DNA from: CTSoil-075 sp964292325
GTDB taxonomy: Bacteria > Bacillota > Negativicutes > DSM-13327
DNA: 54,310 nt
Assembly (NCBI GenBank): GCA_964292325.1
Contig: CAXYVG010000012.1
Location: forward strand, 1 to 54,310
Direction of reading: 5' to 3'
Below, in pieces: positions 8,280 through 17,083 of the stretch. The notes under the pieces are model-generated. The model saw nothing but the letters and a program-made list of their open reading frames with translations. It did not search any database and was not told the origin of the DNA. How positions within the stretch are numbered: the first letter of the stretch is position 1; every line of letters starts with the position of its first letter. Both the position numbers and the translations under genes were made by a program.

Positions 8280-9140
8280 TTATCCCTCAGCAAGAAATAA
8301 TAAACCTTCAATAAATTTTTTCACATTAATTTTGCCACGATATTGGCTTTTTCCTTGAATAAAATTTATTTCCTGACGTACTTCTTTGAAATCAAACAAC
8401 GAAGAACTATAAGACTGAAATATTTCATTATAATAATCATCGGTACCCAAATCAGCAAGATTATGCAATCCTTTCGCAGTGGTCCGGCGCACTCTCTGTT
8501 CAATGGACTTAGCATCCTGTTCAATCTCTTTTGCGATCTGCTGATACATATCACATAACTGATAAGACTTCGTTTTAGGATTTTGGGCTAACAATAACTG
8601 TACCATTTCGTGTATATCCTTTACTCCTGCTTCCCCAATAATTCCAAGGTCGGAAAAGACTTGATATATACGATTTTTAGATACCGATTTTGCTTCTTCG
8701 GCTACTGCTGGCACTCCCTTTGAATATTGAAACATCGTTTCATGCATCAAGGACATAATCTGTTTTAATTTGCGATGTTCTTGCACTTTATTAATAACAG
8801 AAACTGTTTCTAACATATTGATCGGTTTATGAATAAAAAACTCAATACCAGCCTCATAAGCCTTCGTAATCAACGGCTCACTTGTTGTTTGCGAAACCAT
8901 GATAAAAGAGGTACCTGTAGCTACGGCAGATACCTTTTTAATTAATTCTACACCATCTTGCCCGGGCAATAATAAATCAATGAGAGCAATATCTGGTTGA
9001 TACTCTCGAATCAAGGCTTCTCCTTTTATCCCATCATCACATTCCTCTACAACAATTCCGAGACTATTTTGTTCAATAATTTTTTGTAGTATTTTACGAA
9101 TCACCACATCATCATCAACGATCACAAAGCGCGACGACAT
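8280..9140 (-). CDS. Response regulator, GlnL/YcbB-like
   Basis: A 286-residue regulator. Residues 1-120 are a CheY-like receiver with the acidic pocket DDD (9-11), phospho-acceptor Asp55 (LIDLLLPG) and Lys105. The C-terminal half contains 'LGIIGEAGVKDIHEMV', which resembles the YcbB/GlnL output domain of the Bacillus glutamine-responsive regulator and not a standard helix-turn-helix family. An earlier frame start at 9167 overlaps the kinase, but AGGTG just upstream of the ATG at 9140 makes that start likely. Co-transcribed with the kinase. Target genes are unproven; the adjacent divergent symporter is the obvious candidate. Confidence 0.85.
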   Translation of the reverse strand: MSSRFVIVDDDVVIRKILQKIIEQNSLGIVVEECDDGIKGEALIREYQPDIALIDLLLPGQDGVELIKKVSAVATGTSFIMVSQTTSEPLITKAYEAGIEFFIHKPINMLETVSVINKVQEHRKLKQIMSLMHETMFQYSKGVPAVAEEAKSVSKNRIYQVFSDLGIIGEAGVKDIHEMVQLLLAQNPKTKSYQLCDMYQQIAKEIEQDAKSIEQRVRRTTAKGLHNLADLGTDDYYNEIFQSYSSSLFDFKEVRQEINFIQGKSQYRGKINVKKFIEGLLFLAEG

Positions 9141-9148
9141 GTAAACAC

Positions 9149-10507
9149 CTACTTTCTTACACAACATATACTAGAACGAGGAAGAGTAATAAAAAACTTT
9201 GTACGCAATCCTAGTCGCGATTCAACCCGAATCGTACCACCTAATAGCTCAATATAGTTTTTGACATGGGATAATCCTAGACCTGTTGAAATTCTACCTG
9301 TGTGCGGCGAAAATTTAGTAGAATAACCAGGATCAAAAATCAAATCAAACTCGTTCTCATCAATACCAGTCCCATTATCTTCCACACAAAACAGCACGTC
9401 TTGTTCTACACTTTTTTGTGTAACCCGAATGATCCCACAATCACCGCAAGCTTCAATCGCATTGATGATCAGATTATCTAATATCGATACTAACGTATAA
9501 TGTTTATCCGTAATAAAATCATCTGTTACTTCATAACTAATGCTCATGTTTTTGCCCATAACATTTAGATAACGAATGGTATTTTGCTCAATAATAAATA
9601 GTATTTCTGACAATTTTACATCTTGAGTTTTAGTTGATGACCTAAGTATATTTTCCATGCCCGTTATGACGCGATAGTAATCTTTTTTCACCTCATGAAT
9701 TTCTCTAGCGACAGCAAGAGCCTGATCCCCTGACACAATCTCCACCTCTTCTCCCTCTGGTTCTTTTGAGGTTAATCGTTTATAGAGCCAATATGCTTTT
9801 TCCATCACATTCTCAATATCTTGAGATGATTTTTCAAGGTAAAACAATTCACTCTTTAATTGGGCTATCATGACGGTTTGTTCAATATAACGTTCGGCTT
9901 GGTCATTCGCTAAAATGAATGATTGATACTGTTTCAGTGCATAATAGCCAATAAGTGCTAAAATAGCTCGCATAACGGCCACTGCTACAATACTCGGAAA
10001 AACAACTGCAAATTTTGAAACCACTAATTCCGAACGAAAGACAAGCTCTACCATATTACTGATAATATCCGTTATGCTGAGCAATAATAGCAAGGCCAAT
10101 ACATTATCGTTGCGCTCTCGAATCGATAAAAAATAAAATAATAGAGCAAACGCTATATAATATGCCAGTGCTGGCAAATTGAACATCACGGCTACCGAAA
10201 CATCATATCCACCCGTCATAAAATAATCTGTAGTGATACGAAAAATTAAAATGACTAGCCCCGTAATAACCGTTCCTGAAATGATCGGAATTTGTCGAAA
10301 ATGCAATAGAAATGTCATTAGTAATATAATAGCAAATGTAAACCGAAAATAACTACCAAAAGGATAAATATAGATAATACTGCTTAATGATACCAATAAT
10401 ACGGTATTCACTAGCGGTTTGTTGTTCCGTAATAATTCCTGCATTCTTTTTAAGATCAATATCCTCCCCTCCCGCAGAATATAACTCTGCTCAAAAAAAT
10501 TCGACAT
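9149..10507 (-). CDS. Membrane sensor histidine kinase, GlnK/YcbA-like
   Basis: A 452-residue kinase. Residues about 33-195 form five or six membrane helices without an obvious extracytoplasmic sensor domain. A coiled-coil linker (about 205-245) leads to the phospho-acceptor region AREIHEVKKDYY with His271, then a HATPase domain with N-box LIINAIEAC (about 346-354), G1 box VEDNGTGID (about 375-383) and G2 STGLGLSHVKNY (about 407-418). The overall design matches GlnK of Bacillus. It is followed nine bases on by the response regulator. The signal is likely an amino acid or C4-dicarboxylate, inferred only from the neighbouring transporter. Confidence 0.85.
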   Translation of the reverse strand: MSNFFEQSYILREGRILILKRMQELLRNNKPLVNTVLLVSLSSIIYIYPFGSYFRFTFAIILLMTFLLHFRQIPIISGTVITGLVILIFRITTDYFMTGGYDVSVAVMFNLPALAYYIAFALLFYFLSIRERNDNVLALLLLLSITDIISNMVELVFRSELVVSKFAVVFPSIVAVAVMRAILALIGYYALKQYQSFILANDQAERYIEQTVMIAQLKSELFYLEKSSQDIENVMEKAYWLYKRLTSKEPEGEEVEIVSGDQALAVAREIHEVKKDYYRVITGMENILRSSTKTQDVKLSEILFIIEQNTIRYLNVMGKNMSISYEVTDDFITDKHYTLVSILDNLIINAIEACGDCGIIRVTQKSVEQDVLFCVEDNGTGIDENEFDLIFDPGYSTKFSPHTGRISTGLGLSHVKNYIELLGGTIRVESRLGLRTKFFITLPRSSICCVRK

Positions 10508-10607
10508 TTTACTATTAAACTCCTACTACAATCTAATTGTTCTTCTTTTTTCTAACTTTGCTGATAATATTTAGTCGTTTTTTGTAGTTTAGTAAAGATA
10601 TGCACAC

Positions 10608-10660
10608 TATAATATAATAATGCCAATATGAATATCGGATCTAATATGAATATCGGATCT
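10608..10660 (+). repeat. Promoter leader with perfect 18-bp tandem duplication
   Basis: A -10 TATAAT at 10608-10613 is followed by two exact copies of an 18-bp unit (AATATGAATATCGGATCT) at 10625-10642 and 10643-10660. They end 47 bases before the symporter start, so they fall in its untranslated leader. The duplication may be a regulator site or a slippage event. Confidence 0.7.
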
Positions 10661-10707
10661 ATTTATTGTCTCTAAAATTCAAAATTGTATAACAAGGAGG
10701 AATCGTT

Positions 10708-11958
10708 ATGGAAAATAAAAAAAATAGAATTGGTCTTTCGGCTCAAATTTTCATTGCTCTCATTCTAGGTGTAGTGTTTGGTTATGTTTTCCCTGACTAT
10801 GGTCAAGCATTAAAACCTATTGGCGATGCTTTTATTCGTATGATCAAGATGATTGTTGTGCCCCTTATCTTCAGTTCGTTGGTTATGGGAATTGCCGGAA
10901 CGGGCGATTTTAAACAATTAGGTCGACTAGGTGCAAAAGCTATCATCTGGTTTGAAGTAGCTACTACAATCGCTTTGTTTGTCGGGTTGTTAGTTGCGAA
11001 TGTATTCCAACCAGGTGTGGGAGTTACCATTACAGCTAGCGATCCGAGCGCTACTGCTAACATGGCTAAAAAGTCAATTGATATGGTTACTATGCTGATT
11101 AATATCGTGCCAACCAACATAGTGGATGCCATGAGTCGCGGTGATATGCTACAGATTATTCTGTTCTCCTGTTTCTTTGGTGTGGCAGCGGCACATATAG
11201 GTGAAAAAGGCAAACCAGTCGTGTCATTAGCAACTAGTGTTGCGGAAGTTATGTTCCAATTTACTGGCTATGTTATGAAACTTGCTCCTCTGGGTGTATT
11301 TGGCAGTATTGCTTATACTGTAGGTAAATTTGGCTTAGCAATGTTAATTCCTTTAGCTAAATTGATCTTCTCGCTATATTTTGCTCTGATATTCTTTGTC
11401 TTCTTATTATTAATATTTGCAACAGTCGTAACAAAAGTAAATTGTTTCCACTTACTGAGGGCTCTTAAAGAACCAGTTCTACTTGCTTTTTCTACTGCGG
11501 CAAGCGAAGCGGCTTTGCCAATTGCTATGGAAAAACTGCAGAAGTTCGGCGTCCCTAAACATATTGTTACCTTTGTATTGCCGACCGGTTATACTTTTAA
11601 CCTAGATGGTTCTACGCTATATAGTTGTCTGGCAGTTGTTTTTCTTGCCCAGATGTACGGTATCGATTTCCCCCTACAAACCCAACTTGTCATGTTATTA
11701 ACGCTGATGCTCTCGACAAAAGGGATCGCGGCGGTTCCTGGAGCATCACTTATCGTTATTGCTGGTACAGCTGCTGCCTTTGGCTTGCCAGTAGAAGGAA
11801 TTGCGATTATTCTTGGCGTTGATAGAATTTTAGATATGGCTCGTACGGCCTGTAACGTAATTGGTAACTGTATTGCTACTGTTGTTGTAGCTCGCTGGGA
11901 AAATGAACTACCTAATGAAGTTCTTCAAGTAGCTTATACAAAAGATTATGATAACTAA
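10708..11958 (+). CDS. Dicarboxylate/acidic amino acid:cation symporter (DAACS family)
   Basis: A 416-residue glutamate-transporter-fold protein with eight membrane helices and two re-entrant hairpins. The first hairpin has STAASEAALP (serine-rich in most homologues). Helix 8 has DMARTACNVIGN, whose Arg is the residue that selects acidic substrates in GltPh-type carriers. Substrates are therefore probably aspartate, glutamate or C4-dicarboxylates. AAGGAGG precedes the ATG. It diverges from the GlnK/GlnL-like operon, which likely controls it. With aspartase, fumarase and fumarate reductase nearby, aspartate or fumarate uptake is the best guess. Confidence 0.88.
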   Translation: MENKKNRIGLSAQIFIALILGVVFGYVFPDYGQALKPIGDAFIRMIKMIVVPLIFSSLVMGIAGTGDFKQLGRLGAKAIIWFEVATTIALFVGLLVANVFQPGVGVTITASDPSATANMAKKSIDMVTMLINIVPTNIVDAMSRGDMLQIILFSCFFGVAAAHIGEKGKPVVSLATSVAEVMFQFTGYVMKLAPLGVFGSIAYTVGKFGLAMLIPLAKLIFSLYFALIFFVFLLLIFATVVTKVNCFHLLRALKEPVLLAFSTAASEAALPIAMEKLQKFGVPKHIVTFVLPTGYTFNLDGSTLYSCLAVVFLAQMYGIDFPLQTQLVMLLTLMLSTKGIAAVPGASLIVIAGTAAAFGLPVEGIAIILGVDRILDMARTACNVIGNCIATVVVARWENELPNEVLQVAYTKDYDN

Positions 11959-11972
11959 TCAATACTCTTTGT

Positions 11973-12026
11973 AAAAAAGTGGGCGTCTAATTTATGTGAT
12001 ACATAAATCAGATGCCCACTTTTTTA
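11973..12026. terminator. Bidirectional terminator
   Basis: A long hairpin in which AGTGGGCGTCT pairs with AGATGCCCACT and TTTATGT with ACATAAA around loop GAT. It has A6 on the left and T6 on the right, so it can end both the + strand symporter gene and the - strand MutS-like gene. Confidence 0.85.
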
Positions 12027-12102
12027 TTTTCGGGAATTCTGTGGGGGTAGAATCCCCTACTGAATCCCCGATGTTCAGCTAAACCGTATAGTATAGCGAA
12101 TG

Positions 12103-13911
12103 TCACTCAATTAAATCAATCCCTACCATTCTCATCAAATATTTCGCATTGGTAGTTGTGCAACATCCCATACGTAGTTTATAGTCAAACAATATTTCTC
12201 CATCTTTGTACTCTTCCATAAAATGATAATTCGTCGCTCGCATAACAGGGTCCGTTATTACATTACATAACTCCAAATCATGTGTCGATATGAACCCCAT
12301 GATCCAATCTTTATTCAAGCTTTTTACGACACTGATTGCTCCAATGATCCTGTCATTTGAGTTGGTACCACGAAAAATTTCATCAATCAAAAAAATCATA
12401 GCCCTTTGCTGCTTAGAATGATCTAATATCTTTTTAATCCTTAATAATTCGCCATAAAAAGTGGATATTCCATTCCCTAAATCATCCTGTATCCTCATTG
12501 AAGTAAAGATATCCATCACGGAACAATGTAACGTATCCGCACAGACTGGCGCTCCTGCATATGCTAGCACTAGATTGATACCAATCGTGCGAAGCCATGT
12601 AGTTTTTCCTGACATATTCGAGCCTGTAATGATACCAATTTCGTTCGTACTACTCGCAGTATTACAAACACGTTTTTCTGAAGGAATGAGAGGATGTCCA
12701 ATTTTTTCGCCAATAAAAACTAATTTTTCATTAGTAAATGTCGGATATCCCCATTCCGGTTGCAAACGCCCTATGAGTGCTAAACTAGCAATCGCTTCAA
12801 ACTCACCGATAGCATACAGCCATTTATCAATCGAAACTCCATATTGTTTCTTCCAATTTTCTAGAGAAAATACACAATGATAGTCCCAAAGCAATATAAA
12901 ATTTAAGATAACATAACTAATCGCATTATATCGCAAATCGATTCTTTCAATAATGCGTTCTAATTGTTGTATTCCCTTTGATGCCAATTCATGATTACTG
13001 ATCAATTGGCATTTTATTTTCACTAATTCCGGATTATTAAACTCTTCTGCTTCGATTACGTTGATTAGCTTTTCATAAATTTTTATATTATCTCTAAATT
13101 TGTGAATCGGGTTTAAGATGGCAGAAACTTTTCTATAACCAATACCAGTAATAGCGATTTGAAGTAAAATAAGAACTTTTACGATATCAGTAGAAATCGT
13201 ATCGTCCAATAAAACCAGGATAATCGCTACGATTGTTATACTGGGAAGTAAAAAAAATCCGATTCGAATCCGATTCATCGTAAACAATGGCGTCAAATCT
13301 TCGATATATTGTATTAGCAGTTTTGGATTACTACTACTTCCTGTGGCAAGCATTCCTTCGCATTGCAATGCCTCGCAAAAATCTTTTTTCAAAGCGAGCT
13401 CACAAACAGCCTGTTGCCGTTCTTCTATTGCCATACTACTTTTTTCAGGTCTAGACAGCATACTTTTAAGTATCTGTCGCCCATAATAGGTGTTGGTTGC
13501 ATTCATCCACTGAAATAAGGACTTAGGTCCAAAGATATCTAAATCATTGACAAAAGGATGCTTATCGTCCATAAATTCGTTTCCATCATCGACAAAATGT
13601 GTCCACTCATTCGTGATCCTTGCCAAGTCCCTCTGATTGATTTTTATTTTGCATCGAGTTCTTTTTAGCAGTTCATTTAGTTTTCGATGCCTTCGAACCA
13701 AATAAATAAAGCTAAGAACAGTCGCTAATAACGCAACTTCACCATATATAAGAAATCCTGTACTAATAGAAAAATAAGCGATAGCAAGCCCAACAACAAC
13801 AATCATCAGTCGTTGATTACTCATTGTATTCGATCTTTTCTTTTGCCCTTTTTCTATCTCCGTATAATGAGCAATGTCTTTGATAATTTGTTCTTTTACA
13901 TCAATATACAT
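12103..13911 (-). CDS. Membrane-anchored MutS-like ATPase
   Basis: A 602-residue protein whose C-terminal third is a MutS domain V ATPase: Walker A GSNMSGKT (430-437), Walker B MIFLIDEIFRGTNS (505-518) and the STHD motif (542-545). A MutS core/lever region precedes it, but the mismatch-recognition domain I is missing. Unlike MutS or MutS2 it has hydrophobic helices at about 35-72 and 217-260, giving perhaps four membrane spans, and no Smr nuclease domain. This architecture is known from uncharacterised proteins in Firmicutes and Bacteroidetes; function is unknown and mismatch repair should not be assumed. It is last in the hydantoinase-rph-rdgB operon. Confidence 0.8.
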   Translation of the reverse strand: MYIDVKEQIIKDIAHYTEIEKGQKKRSNTMSNQRLMIVVVGLAIAYFSISTGFLIYGEVALLATVLSFIYLVRRHRKLNELLKRTRCKIKINQRDLARITNEWTHFVDDGNEFMDDKHPFVNDLDIFGPKSLFQWMNATNTYYGRQILKSMLSRPEKSSMAIEERQQAVCELALKKDFCEALQCEGMLATGSSSNPKLLIQYIEDLTPLFTMNRIRIGFFLLPSITIVAIILVLLDDTISTDIVKVLILLQIAITGIGYRKVSAILNPIHKFRDNIKIYEKLINVIEAEEFNNPELVKIKCQLISNHELASKGIQQLERIIERIDLRYNAISYVILNFILLWDYHCVFSLENWKKQYGVSIDKWLYAIGEFEAIASLALIGRLQPEWGYPTFTNEKLVFIGEKIGHPLIPSEKRVCNTASSTNEIGIITGSNMSGKTTWLRTIGINLVLAYAGAPVCADTLHCSVMDIFTSMRIQDDLGNGISTFYGELLRIKKILDHSKQQRAMIFLIDEIFRGTNSNDRIIGAISVVKSLNKDWIMGFISTHDLELCNVITDPVMRATNYHFMEEYKDGEILFDYKLRMGCCTTTNAKYLMRMVGIDLIE

Positions 13912-13932
13912 ACGCTATCAAATTCCTTCCAA

Positions 13933-14403
13933 CTACGGATGTAACTTCACAACTGTTCCAGCAATCTGTCCCTTTATATCAATCTCAATAATGCCGCAGC
14001 TACCATGAGTCCCATAAGCACTACCAGGATTAAAAAGCAGCATTCCTTGATACCAACAATTATCAGGCACATGAGTATGTCCATAAACAACAATATCGAC
14101 ATCATGTAGTTTCCCTACCTGCGCTACATGATACGTATCTTGCTTTACGCTATAGCGATGCCCGTGCGTAAGCAAAATTTTCTTCTCTGCCACGTTTATA
14201 AACTCCTCCAGCTTAGCAGTGGTTTTATGATCACAATTACCCCGAACAGCGATCACTGGTACTGTTACTAAGCTTTCTAAATACTCTGCATCCTCACTAC
14301 AGTCACCAGCATGTAGCCATAGATCTACATTCGTAACCAACTTTACTACATGGTGAAGAGCATTGCGATCTCCATGTGTATCACTGATAACTCCGATTCT
14401 CAT
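13933..14403 (-). CDS. YfcE/MJ0936-family metallophosphoesterase
   Basis: A 156-residue calcineurin-like phosphodiesterase of minimal length. Metal ligands are in ISDTHGD (Asp8, His10), the HAGDCSE segment, RGNCDH, THGHRY and YGHTHVP, the ordered motifs of the family. Homologues hydrolyse phosphodiesters in vitro and the physiological substrate is uncertain. Its ATG overlaps the rdgB stop by four bases, and the order rph-rdgB-phosphoesterase is a common Firmicute arrangement. Confidence 0.88.
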   Translation of the reverse strand: MRIGVISDTHGDRNALHHVVKLVTNVDLWLHAGDCSEDAEYLESLVTVPVIAVRGNCDHKTTAKLEEFINVAEKKILLTHGHRYSVKQDTYHVAQVGKLHDVDIVVYGHTHVPDNCWYQGMLLFNPGSAYGTHGSCGIIEIDIKGQIAGTVVKLHP

Positions 14404-14996
14404 TTTAGATATCCTCCGAGTTTAGTAACCATATTGCGTAATGCTTCGCCTCGATGACTGATGGCATTTTTCTCACTCTTTGAAAGTTCTGCCATTGTTT
14501 TACCAAGCTGTGGAACATAAAAAAGACAATCATAGCCAAAACCGCCTGTACCTTGTCGTTCTTTACCAATTATACCCGAGCAAATACCATCCGTTGTCAG
14601 ACATTCGCCATCAACATCTACAAAAGCCAAAACGCAACGAAATCGAGCAGTCCGTTTTTCTAGCTGCACATTACTTAACTCTGCTAAAAGCTTTTGATTA
14701 TTATCATCATCACTTGCAGTTTCTCCAGCATAGCGAGCGGAATAAATACCGGGTGCACCGCTTAAAACATCTACTTCTAAACCTGAATCATCAGCCAGAC
14801 AAGCCTTACCAGTATGTTTTGCATAATACCTAGCTTTGAGCAAGGCATTTTCTTCAAAAGTAGCACCATCTTCCACTGGCTCTGGAATCGGCGGAAAATC
14901 ACTAAGAGCTAATATTTTGACAGGAAATTTCGATAAAGAAAGTACAATTTCAGCAATTTTTCCCTTATTGCCGGTAGCAACCACTATCTCTTTCAT
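14400..14996 (-). CDS. rdgB: XTP/dITP diphosphatase (non-canonical purine NTP pyrophosphatase)
   Basis: The 198-residue RdgB/HAM1 protein removes XTP and ITP/dITP from the nucleotide pool by hydrolysis to monophosphate and pyrophosphate. The N terminus VVATGNKGKIAEI is the substrate-binding loop, and ADDSGLEVD, GIYSARYAG, GFGYDCLFY and SHRGEAL are conserved family blocks. The ATGA overlap with rph upstream and with the phosphoesterase downstream indicates translational coupling. Confidence 0.94.
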   Translation of the reverse strand: MKEIVVATGNKGKIAEIVLSLSKFPVKILALSDFPPIPEPVEDGATFEENALLKARYYAKHTGKACLADDSGLEVDVLSGAPGIYSARYAGETASDDDNNQKLLAELSNVQLEKRTARFRCVLAFVDVDGECLTTDGICSGIIGKERQGTGGFGYDCLFYVPQLGKTMAELSKSEKNAISHRGEALRNMVTKLGGYLK

Positions 14997-15733
14997 TCAC
15001 GCCCTACTTTCCATGACAGAGGCCCTAAGATGTCTTTTTGATAATCAATGAGTTTCCCCACTGATTTTTCAGCAACTGCCAGCATTTGGTTTAATTCACT
15101 TCGGTTAAAAGGACGTTTTTCCCCTGTACCTTGTACTTCTACAAACTCCCCGCTACCTGTCATGACTACATTCATATCCACAATGGCAGCCGAATCTTCT
15201 TCATAACACAAATCAGCAATCACACCCTCTTTAATCACACCAATGCTAACAGCCGCCAAAAAATCTTTTACCGGAAAAGGCTTATCTGTATTGGTATAAA
15301 TGCTATTGATCGCATCCACTAATGCAATAAAAGAGCCTGTAATCGCAGCCGTCCGTGTACCACCATCAGCTTGAATGACATCACAATCAATCCAAATGGT
15401 TCGTTCACCTAATGCTTTCAAATCCACAACACTGCGCAATGCCCGACCAATCAACCGTTGAATCTCATGAGTGCGCCCCGTGACTTTACCCCTTGATGAT
15501 TCACGTACATTACGTACTTGCGTAGAACGTGGTAATAGCGAATATTCGGCATTAATCCAACCTGCACCTGACCCCTTCATAAAATGCGGTACTTTTTCCT
15601 CAATCGTAGCAGCGCAGATCACTTTGGTATTTCCCACTTCAATCAGCACAGAACCTTCAGGATATTTTAAATAATTACGTGTAATCTTCACACTGCGCAT
15701 TTCATCGGCTTGACGACCATCTGTTCTTTTCAT
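14993..15733 (-). CDS. rph: Ribonuclease PH
   Basis: A 246-residue phosphorolytic 3'-5' exoribonuclease for tRNA 3' ends. Conserved blocks are RTDGRQADEMR at the N terminus, GSGAGWINAEYSLLPRST, RTHEIQRLIGRALRSVVDL, CDVIQADGGTRTAAITG (phosphate and metal site) and EVQGTGEKRPF. Length is normal. It begins a tightly coupled run with rdgB and the phosphoesterase, 30 bases after the deacetylase-like gene. Confidence 0.95.
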   Translation of the reverse strand: MKRTDGRQADEMRSVKITRNYLKYPEGSVLIEVGNTKVICAATIEEKVPHFMKGSGAGWINAEYSLLPRSTQVRNVRESSRGKVTGRTHEIQRLIGRALRSVVDLKALGERTIWIDCDVIQADGGTRTAAITGSFIALVDAINSIYTNTDKPFPVKDFLAAVSIGVIKEGVIADLCYEEDSAAIVDMNVVMTGSGEFVEVQGTGEKRPFNRSELNQMLAVAEKSVGKLIDYQKDILGPLSWKVGRE

Positions 15734-15763
15734 ATTATTCCTCCATTATTAGAAAATGTAAAT

Positions 15764-17083
15764 CTATAGTTTTTCGAATATATCTTCATATTTATTTTGC
15801 ACAAAATAATGTTGATACTTGCCCTGCTTCTTGGCTTTATGAACAGTATCAACTGCCATTTGCCGACAATGCGGACAAGCCTCGCGGGAAATCACAGCCG
15901 CAAATGCCGACTTAAAACCAAATCCAGCCCCCTGCGCCTCTGTGCCAATTGTAAGATAACCAGAGCACTTCGGACACAATCGCACCATTTCTATTTGTCT
16001 TTCATTAATTCCCTGTTCATCATAGTAAATCGTGCGAGTCCTTTGCCAAAAATCACCAGACTTCGCTAGAGCCTCCTGTCTGAGTTTCTCCTTCATCGCC
16101 CACATTCCCTGCCGTTCTTTGATCAACTGATCAATGTATCTCGTGACAGAAGAAGATTGTGATGGGCATTTATTAATATTGGGCTCTATTACCTTACTAT
16201 AATCTAGCCCAGCCATTGCCAAAATAATCCCTACATTTACATAGGGCAAAGCCTCTTCAATCGAATATCCACCTTCTAATACCGCAATATCAGCTTTCAG
16301 CTTATCCGCTAACGAAGCATAGCCTTGCGCTGTAATTGCCATATTGGCTAGAGGATCACTATAATGATTATCCTGCCCTGCTGAATTAATGATAATGTCC
16401 GGCTGAAAGTCAGCTAATACTGGCATAATCAAATGGTCTAGTACTTGATGCAGGCCATCATCTGTCGTTCCGGGTGGCAAAGGTAAATTGATCGTACTGC
16501 CAAGAGCCATCGGACTACCCATTTCATCAGTGAAACCAGTGCCAGGATACAATGTACGCCCATCTTGATGAAACGAAATAAATAATGTATCTGGATCATG
16601 ATAAAAGATATCTTGCGTACCATCACCATGATGTACATCGGTATCCACAATCGCAACTTTTCGAATACCATATGTCTTGCGTAAATATTCCACCATAATG
16701 GCTTCTATATTAATCGTACAAAAGCCTCGTGTACCATGAACCACTCGCATGGCATGGTGACCAGGAGGACGAACTAACGCAAATGACCGCTCCACCTCGC
16801 GTCTCATTACCGCATCCGCTGCCGCAATCGTTCCACCTGCTGATACCAAATGGGCATCCGTAATCAAAGAAGAAATATCCGGCACCCCGAAATGGACACG
16901 TTCAATATCTTGGTAGGTAGCAATCTTAGGTTTGTATTCCCGTATACTAGGCATATCGAGTAGCCCTTCTTCGACAATCTGATCACGTGTATAGAGCAGC
17001 CGTTCTTCCCGTTCAGGATGAGTCGGACTGATGGCCCAATCAAAAGCTGGGAAAAAGACTAATCCTAACTTGTTGCTGCTCAT
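15764..17083 (-). CDS. Histone-deacetylase-fold amidohydrolase with C-terminal zinc-ribbon-like extension
   Basis: Residues about 1-300 form an arginase/deacetylase fold. Catalytic elements are RPPGHH (109-110), the zinc ligands Asp149 and His151 in DTDVHHGDGTQ, Asp238 in SAGQDNH, and Tyr273 in LEGGYS. Such enzymes remove acetyl or other acyl groups from amines (acetylpolyamines, acetoin-system AcuC). The ~130-residue tail is unusual: it has CPKC (370-373) and CPHC (403-406), a probable zinc ribbon. GTG at 17086 is possible, but AGGAGG fits the ATG at 17083. That ATG overlaps the stop of the hydantoinase-like gene (TGATG), so the two products are probably made together. The substrate is unknown. 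Confidence 0.82.
   Translation of the reverse strand: MSSNKLGLVFFPAFDWAISPTHPEREERLLYTRDQIVEEGLLDMPSIREYKPKIATYQDIERVHFGVPDISSLITDAHLVSAGGTIAAADAVMRREVERSFALVRPPGHHAMRVVHGTRGFCTINIEAIMVEYLRKTYGIRKVAIVDTDVHHGDGTQDIFYHDPDTLFISFHQDGRTLYPGTGFTDEMGSPMALGSTINLPLPPGTTDDGLHQVLDHLIMPVLADFQPDIIINSAGQDNHYSDPLANMAITAQGYASLADKLKADIAVLEGGYSIEEALPYVNVGIILAMAGLDYSKVIEPNINKCPSQSSSVTRYIDQLIKERQGMWAMKEKLRQEALAKSGDFWQRTRTIYYDEQGINERQIEMVRLCPKCSGYLTIGTEAQGAGFGFKSAFAAVISREACPHCRQMAVDTVHKAKKQGKYQHYFVQNKYEDIFEKL

Noticed and set aside
10803..11213. Minus-strand open frame inside the symporter
   Set aside because: Antisense shadow of a well-supported membrane protein gene with no SD or family pattern.
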